A stretch of DNA of 14,234 nt from Thermococcales archaeon 44_46 (GTDB taxonomy: Archaea > Methanobacteriota_B > Thermococci > Thermococcales > Thermococcaceae). The notes under the pieces are model-generated. The model was not told the origin of the DNA, did no database searches, and saw only the letters and a program-made list of their open reading frames with translations. Positions 8,034-14,234 of this stretch are shown here, in pieces (the first letter of the stretch is position 1; each line of letters starts with the position of its first letter). The stretch lies in assembly GCA_001507935.1 (NCBI GenBank), contig LGET01000019.1, forward strand, positions 1 through 14,234, read 5' to 3'. The translations under genes were made by a program, and so were the position numbers.

Positions 8034-8257
8034 TGTAATTCCTCCAGAGCTTGTTTTAGTATTTCTCTCTTGAGTTCCTCAATTGATTTCTCTGGGAGGC
8101 TTTTTCCAATTTTTTCAAGTTCTTCTATCGGATTTTCGGGTTTTGGGATTATTAATATTCCTTCTGGAGTTTCTACCAAATATACCTCCCCGTGGATCCG
8201 CTTTCTCATGCTTTTTGGGATATAAACTCTGCCCTTAGAATCTATTTTTGAGATCAT
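8030..8257 (-). CDS. vapB: VapB-type antitoxin, AbrB/SpoVT family
   Basis: A 75-aa antitoxin. The N-terminal half (about 1-43) is a swapped-hairpin AbrB domain with I-D-S-K-G-R-V-Y-I-P-K and a G-I-L-I-I-P-K-P end. The C-terminal half (44-75) is a charged helix that would wrap the PIN toxin. It is expected to bind its own promoter, alone or with VapC, and repress the pair. The open frame extends upstream to 8398, but I chose the ATG at 8257: the AbrB fold begins there, GGTGGG lies just before it, and the longer form would run through the TATA box and into the end of guaAa. The stop overlaps the toxin start. Confidence 0.9.
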   Translation of the reverse strand: MISKIDSKGRVYIPKSMRKRIHGEVYLVETPEGILIIPKPENPIEELEKIGKSLPEKSIEELKREILKQALEELQ

Positions 8258-8286
8258 TTTCCCACCATGAAAAAATAAGTGGGAAA

Positions 8287-8294
8287 ATATATAA
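8287..8294 (-). promoter_or_regulatory. TATA box of vapBC
   Basis: The minus strand reads GCTTATATATTTTCCC, with TTATATAT preceded by an A-rich BRE-like stretch. This would start transcription near 8265, giving a leader of under 10 bases before vapB. It lies between the guaAa stop (8310) and the vapB start. Confidence 0.6.
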
Positions 8295-8309
8295 GCTTTT
8301 TCCACAAGG

Positions 8310-8876
8310 CTAAAGCTCCCCACAGAGCTGGGCAAAGTTTCTGTATATGTCACTTCCCCTTTCTGTATGTGCAACCTCCGGATGGAACTGGACCCCATAA
8401 ATTGGCAGTTCTCTGTGCTTCATAGCCTCAACCAGGCAGAATTCGCTCTTAGCTAAGAGCTCAAACTCTTTTGGAAGCTCTTTGACTTCGTCCATGTGGC
8501 TCTCCCAGACCTTAAGCCTTTTTGGGAGTCCCTTGAAGATTTCATTCTCCTCGAGTATCTCAATCTCAACAAGACTGTATTCTGCTTTTTCTCCTCTACC
8601 AACTTTGCCGCCGAAGTGTTTCGCTATAAGCTGGTGTCCCAAGCATATTCCAAGTATGGGCACGTTGAAGTCTTCATAGTTTTCTAAGATAGCCTTGCAG
8701 TTTCCAGTTCTTTCCAAATCTGGCCCACCTGAGAAGATAATCCCTTTGGGCTTCATTGCTTTTATCTCTTCAAGCGGCGTTGTGTTTGGGATTATTTTGG
8801 CTTCAATGCCAAGATATCGGAGCGTTCTCCAAATCCTGTGTACGTACTGACCGTGGTTATCCATTATGAGTATCAT
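8310..8876 (-). CDS. guaAa: GMP synthase glutaminase subunit (subunit A)
   Basis: The class I glutamine amidotransferase subunit of archaeal two-piece GMP synthase. It hydrolyses glutamine and passes ammonia to the ATP-pyrophosphatase subunit, which aminates XMP to GMP. At 188 aa it has the normal archaeal length. The nucleophile is C78 in G-I-C-L-G-H-Q, and H165 and E167 in F-H-P-E complete the triad. The N-terminus [11 protein letters not shown] is typical. The frame reaches back to 8906, but the ATG at 8876 fits the family start and has GGTGGTG just before it. The gene follows guaAb by 16 bases, so the two subunits are co-transcribed. The symbol follows the archaeal guaAa/guaAb convention. 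Confidence 0.96.
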   Translation of the reverse strand: MILIMDNHGQYVHRIWRTLRYLGIEAKIIPNTTPLEEIKAMKPKGIIFSGGPDLERTGNCKAILENYEDFNVPILGICLGHQLIAKHFGGKVGRGEKAEYSLVEIEILEENEIFKGLPKRLKVWESHMDEVKELPKEFELLAKSEFCLVEAMKHRELPIYGVQFHPEVAHTERGSDIYRNFAQLCGEL

Positions 8877-8892
8877 CCGCACCACCAATCTC

Positions 8893-9816
8893 TCACTCAA
8901 ACTCAATTGTAGCAGGGGGCTTGTTGGTTATGTCGTAGAGAACCCTTCCCACCTGAGGAATCTCGCTTGTTATTCTGAAGGCTATTCTCTGAAGCACCTC
9001 AAAGGGAACGTCCATTGCATTTGCCGTCATGCCGTCTAGGCTCTCAACGACCCTAACTGCCACTGTCTCTTTGTACGCCCTTATATCTCCCTGCACGCCA
9101 ACGGTTTTAACCCCGAGGAGCACTGCAAAAGCCTGCCATGGCTTTAAACCGGCTTTTTCAATCTCTTCCTCCACTATTGCATTAGCCTCCCTCACTATGG
9201 CTATTTTCTCCGGTGTCACTTCCCCAATAACCCTCACAGCTAATCCTGGCCCCGGAAATGGCATGCGGTTGTATATCTTTTCTGGCAGACCGAGCTCTTT
9301 TGCTACCTCCCTAACCTCGTCTTTGTAGAGCTCCCTTAGGGGTTCAATGAGCTTGAGGTTCAGCCTCTCAGGCAAGCCGCCTACATTGTGGTGGCTTTTT
9401 ATCTTCCCCTGGCTTTCAATCCAGTCTGGAGCTATAGTGCCCTGAATTAAGAAATCCGCGTTAATTTTCCTCGCCACTTCCTCAAATACATCTATGAACG
9501 TTTTTCCTATGATTTTTCTCTTTTCTTCAGGGTCAGTCACGCCTTTGAGTGCCTCAAAAAACTTTTCTTGAGCATCTACATAGATTAAGTTCAAGCCGAA
9601 CTCGTCCCTGAAGGTCTTTACAACGAACTCGGGTTCTCCTTTCCTCAAAAACCCTGTGTTTACAAAGACAGCGTATAGCTTATCTCCAATTGCTTTGTGG
9701 GCCAATATTGCGGCTGTCGAGCTGTCCACGCCTCCGCTTAGTGCTATTATTGCCTTTCCATCTCCAACGGTCTCTCTAATTTCATTAACCTTTTCCTCGA
9801 TGAATTTCTCCCACAT
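8893..9816 (-). CDS. guaAb: GMP synthase ATP-pyrophosphatase subunit (subunit B)
   Basis: The synthetase subunit of split GMP synthase. It adenylates XMP with ATP and aminates it using ammonia from the glutaminase encoded next door. At 307 aa it has the usual length. The PP-loop S-G-G-V-D-S-S is at residues 27-33. The [10 protein letters not shown] region and the C-terminal dimerisation part ending K-P-P-A-T-I-E-F-E are conserved. I start it at the ATG at 9816, six bases after AAGGTG and matching the M-W-E-K-F start I recall for close relatives; an ATG at 9834 would put the ribosome site inside the gene. A promoter lies in the 75-bp gap after guaB, so it can be expressed apart from guaB. Confidence 0.96.
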   Translation of the reverse strand: MWEKFIEEKVNEIRETVGDGKAIIALSGGVDSSTAAILAHKAIGDKLYAVFVNTGFLRKGEPEFVVKTFRDEFGLNLIYVDAQEKFFEALKGVTDPEEKRKIIGKTFIDVFEEVARKINADFLIQGTIAPDWIESQGKIKSHHNVGGLPERLNLKLIEPLRELYKDEVREVAKELGLPEKIYNRMPFPGPGLAVRVIGEVTPEKIAIVREANAIVEEEIEKAGLKPWQAFAVLLGVKTVGVQGDIRAYKETVAVRVVESLDGMTANAMDVPFEVLQRIAFRITSEIPQVGRVLYDITNKPPATIEFE

Positions 9817-9827
9817 GAGTGTCACCT

Positions 9828-9845
9828 TCGACATAAAATTGTAAA
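9828..9845. promoter_or_regulatory. Possible regulator site TCGACA-N6-TGTAAA at the guaAb start
   Basis: On the plus strand TCGACA, six bases, then TGTAAA has the same layout as the perfect TTTACA-N6-TGTAAA repeat upstream of purP; four of six bases match in the weaker arm. It would overlap the predicted transcription start, a repressor-like position. With AT-rich flanks this could be chance. Confidence 0.3.
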
Positions 9846-9850
9846 ATCTG

Positions 9851-9860
9851 ATTTAAAAAT
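9851..9860 (-). promoter_or_regulatory. TATA box of guaAb-guaAa
   Basis: ATTTTTAAAT on the minus strand would start transcription near 9830, about 14 bases before the ATG at 9816 and just before the AAGGTG ribosome site. A second AT-rich candidate (TTTAAAAT) lies about 15 bp further upstream, so the exact box is uncertain. Confidence 0.5.
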
Positions 9861-9891
9861 TTTGCTATTTTAAACATAAAAATGTTGAAGA

Positions 9892-11414
<1,523 letters not shown>

Positions 11415-11643
11415 TGCTAATAATACGTGAAGTATTAACAAATTCTTGTCAAAACTTGGGAGGAAGAAGTTTAGTTGAAACTATTCGTATCACGTTTGGA
11501 TTTTCTCTTTTGGTTTTTCTGTTTTCTGAAGGATTAATTTTGAGTTTAAGGATGTTCCAATAAGACTTTAGAAGAATTGAAAGCTGTTGGCTGGGTATGT
11601 GCAATAAAATTTGAGGAACTAGGGGCATTTTGAAGTAGCAAAG
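11415..11643. other. Non-coding gap between purP and guaB
   Basis: No supported gene was found on either strand in this stretch. It holds the TAATAC-N5-GTATTA repeat (11421-11437). Near its right end a plus-strand stretch (11550-11630) translates to K-T-L-E-E-L-K-A-V-G-W-V and F-E-E-L-G-A-F before a stop, with no start codon or ribosome site; this could be a gene remnant or chance. No clear T-rich terminator for purP was seen. Confidence 0.5.
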
Positions 11644-12669
<1,026 letters not shown>

Positions 12670-12675
12670 TTAACA

Positions 12676-12684
12676 GTTTTTAAG
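12676..12684 (-). promoter_or_regulatory. TATA box of purP
   Basis: CTTAAAAAC on the minus strand, preceded by GATAAAC, would place transcription start near 12655, only about 10 bases before the ATG. Confidence 0.5.
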
Positions 12685-12691
12685 GTTTATC

Positions 12692-12709
12692 TTTACAGAA
12701 AAATGTAAA
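12692..12709. promoter_or_regulatory. Perfect palindrome TTTACA-N6-TGTAAA upstream of the purP promoter
   Basis: The arms TTTACA (12692-12697) and TGTAAA (12704-12709) are exact reverse complements. The site begins just after the pdxT stop and lies directly upstream of the purP TATA/BRE. A second TGTAAAAA (12662-12669) sits between the TATA box and the ATG, 42 bp (about four helical turns) from the first, so two dimers could bind the same DNA face. The size and symmetry fit a winged-helix regulator; its identity is unknown. Confidence 0.5.
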
Positions 12710-12711
12710 AA

Positions 12712-13299
12712 CTAAAGGACCTTTCTTAGAAAATATTCGTGCAATCTAGTGTCTCCTGTAAGTTCGGGATGGAAAGTTAAACCAATTAAGCTGTCTTGTT
12801 CAACTCCCACAACCTCGTTCTTGTAATAACCTATAGGTCTTGCTCTCCCAAAGACTTCCACGATACGAGGGGCTCTTATGAAGACGCCCAAAAATGGATT
12901 TTCATCGAAAGTTAATCTTACAGTAGCTTCAAAGCTGTCCACTTGGCGACCATAAGCATTTCTGCTGACCTCGACATCAAGAAGCTCGAGAAACCTCTGT
13001 CCATCGATAGCTCCTTTGACATGTTTTGCTAGAAGTATCAGTCCTGCACATGTTCCCATTATTGGAAGTCCACTTTCACCAAGCTCTTTAACTTTATCAA
13101 AAAGGCCGTTCTTCATCATTAGCCTTGAAATTGTTGTGCTCTCTCCGCCGGGAATTATTATTGCATCCAAATCCCCCAGCTGCTCCGGCTTTCTTAGCCA
13201 TAAGGCTTTTCCATTAATCCCTATACGCCCCATAGCCCTTCTTATAGCCTCTATGTGCTCGCTTACAGCCCCCTGAACCCCTATCACACCTACTTTCAT
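12712..13299 (-). CDS. pdxT: Pyridoxal 5'-phosphate synthase glutaminase subunit
   Basis: The glutaminase of the DXP-independent vitamin B6 pathway. It releases ammonia from glutamine and channels it to PdxS; twelve copies decorate a PdxS dodecamer. At 195 aa it has the normal length. Visible features are the G-V-I-G-V-Q-G-A start, the P-G-G-E-S-T motif (50-55), the nucleophile C84 in G-T-C-A-G-L, and H177 and E179 in F-H-P-E. The ATG overlaps the pdxS stop by 4 bases, and the two must be made in matched amounts. The stop is followed immediately by the purP control region. Confidence 0.96.
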   Translation of the reverse strand: MKVGVIGVQGAVSEHIEAIRRAMGRIGINGKALWLRKPEQLGDLDAIIIPGGESTTISRLMMKNGLFDKVKELGESGLPIMGTCAGLILLAKHVKGAIDGQRFLELLDVEVSRNAYGRQVDSFEATVRLTFDENPFLGVFIRAPRIVEVFGRARPIGYYKNEVVGVEQDSLIGLTFHPELTGDTRLHEYFLRKVL

Positions 13300-14234
13300 A
13301 CACCTCTCTCCTCCAGGCGAACTTCGAGCTGTTCTATGCTAAGACCTTTCATTGGCTCGCCTAAGTCTTTGCTTATCTCGACTATTACGTCTGGCTCATC
13401 GTAGTGGTTAACTGCTTCAACTATTGCCCTTGCCATTTTTTCTGGATTTGAGCTCTTGAAAATTCCGCTTCCAACGAAAACGCCATCCATACCCATTTGC
13501 ATCATTAAAGCAGCATCGGCTGGTGTTGCCACACCTCCGGCGGCAAAGTTGACCACGGGCAATCTTCCCAGCCTTTTAATCTCAAGAAGGATTTTGTAAA
13601 TTTCATCGACTATCTCTCTATAGGTGTATCCATCATAAACTGGCTCGTTGTTCAGGATTTTAGGCTCAAGTCCGCTTATTTCTCTCACTTCTAAAGCCAG
13701 CCTTATGTAGGGCTCGGCAAACTTCTCCGCAACTCCGTACACCTGCTCATCCGTCGTCCTCTGAAGGAGCTTTATGTTATCGTTCACCAGCCTAACGTGC
13801 CTCACGGCTTCAACGATGTTTCCAGTTCCTGCCTCACCTTTCGTTCTTATCATTGCTGCTCCTTCCCATATTCTTCTCACAGCTTCGCCTAAGTTTCTTG
13901 CGCCGCAAACAAATGGCACTTTGAATTTACGCTTATCTACGTGGAAGTACGGGTCAGCCGGTGTTAGAACCTCGCTCTCATCTATCATATCAACACCCAA
14001 AGCTTCCAAAGCGAGAGCCTCAGCATAGTGACCTATTCTGATCTTTGCCATAACGGGAATAGTAACGGCATCCATGATTTCCTCAATCTTTTTAGGATCG
14101 GCCATCCTCGCCACTCCTCCGGCTTTCCTTATATCTGCTGGAACCTTGTGGAGGGCCATGACTGCAACAGCTCCAGCTTCTTCAGCTATTCTTGCTTGTT
14201 CAGCGTTTGTAACATCCATTATAACGCCGCCTTT
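13296..14234 (-). CDS. pdxS: Pyridoxal 5'-phosphate synthase subunit PdxS (5' end outside window)
   Basis: The synthase subunit makes PLP from ribose 5-phosphate, glyceraldehyde 3-phosphate and ammonia from PdxT. The frame stays open to the window edge (K-G-G-V-I before the internal M-D-V-T-N), so the true start lies about 20 codons outside; the ATG at 14219 is internal. Counting from the edge, D7 (M-D-V-T-N), K64 (V-M-A-K-I-R-I-G-H) and K132 ([10 protein letters not shown]) have exactly the spacing of the Bacillus subtilis catalytic residues D24, K81 and K149. A segment at roughly 150-195, including [10 protein letters not shown], is an extra insertion found in archaeal PdxS. The C-terminal half has the phosphate-binding [12 protein letters not shown] motif. 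It overlaps pdxT by 4 bases. Confidence 0.96.
   Translation of the reverse strand, partial: KGGVIMDVTNAEQARIAEEAGAVAVMALHKVPADIRKAGGVARMADPKKIEEIMDAVTIPVMAKIRIGHYAEALALEALGVDMIDESEVLTPADPYFHVDKRKFKVPFVCGARNLGEAVRRIWEGAAMIRTKGEAGTGNIVEAVRHVRLVNDNIKLLQRTTDEQVYGVAEKFAEPYIRLALEVREISGLEPKILNNEPVYDGYTYREIVDEIYKILLEIKRLGRLPVVNFAAGGVATPADAALMMQMGMDGVFVGSGIFKSSNPEKMARAIVEAVNHYDEPDVIVEISKDLGEPMKGLSIEQLEVRLEERGV

Noticed and set aside
8258..8398. Longer form of the antitoxin starting at 8398
   Set aside because: The extra residues do not look like an AbrB protein, cover the vapBC TATA box and overlap guaAa; the ATG at 8257 has a good ribosome site and starts the domain.

Overview
The window looks like a chromosome segment from a hyperthermophilic archaeon of the order Thermococcales, most likely a moderate-GC Thermococcus or close relative. 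The reasons are the split two-gene GMP synthase, the archaeal ATP-grasp enzyme PurP, an archaeal-type PdxS with an internal insertion, a very Thermococcales-like IMP dehydrogenase, strong GGTG/GGAGG ribosome binding sites a few bases before starts, and AT-rich TATA boxes about 25 bp before the expected transcription starts. The genus is inferred from the proteins as I recognise them; no search was run.

Left part (1-7378, + strand): a tightly packed operon of five genes that continues off the left edge. The first four encode secreted or surface proteins that each begin with a short basic tip followed by a single hydrophobic helix, as in archaeal type IV pilins (class III signal peptides). The first is small (155 aa) with a canonical QxxxE motif. 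The next three are very large (494, 705 and 834 aa) and rich in N-glycosylation sequons. Gene 4 carries a DUF2341-like plus concanavalin/laminin-G-like lectin module inserted in its middle, and it lacks the acidic residue near the cleavage site. All junctions overlap by 1-4 bases, which suggests translational coupling and a co-assembled filament or tip complex. The fifth gene is a four-helix membrane protein with a small C-terminal soluble domain.

Middle (7303-8257, - strand): a small conserved-looking 95-aa protein that overlaps the pilin operon tail-to-tail by 76 bp, then a VapBC toxin-antitoxin pair (PIN-domain toxin, AbrB-like antitoxin).

Right part (8310-14234, - strand): nucleotide and cofactor biosynthesis. 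In transcription order these are pdxS (5' end cut by the window edge) and pdxT (overlapping by 4 bp; PLP synthase), purP (FAICAR synthetase, late purine pathway), a roughly 300-bp gap, guaB (IMP dehydrogenase), then guaAb and guaAa (ATP-pyrophosphatase and glutaminase subunits of GMP synthase). PurP leads toward IMP, and GuaB and GuaA convert IMP to GMP. Two enzymes here (PdxT, GuaAa) are class I glutamine amidotransferase subunits. The purP promoter carries a perfect TTTACA-N6-TGTAAA inverted repeat, with a weaker copy at guaAb, so a shared purine regulator is possible.

The most novel content is the tandem giant-pilin operon, whose arrangement (small pilin, two large paralogues, and a largest member lacking the acidic residue and carrying a lectin graft) resembles the tip complexes of bacterial type IV filaments.
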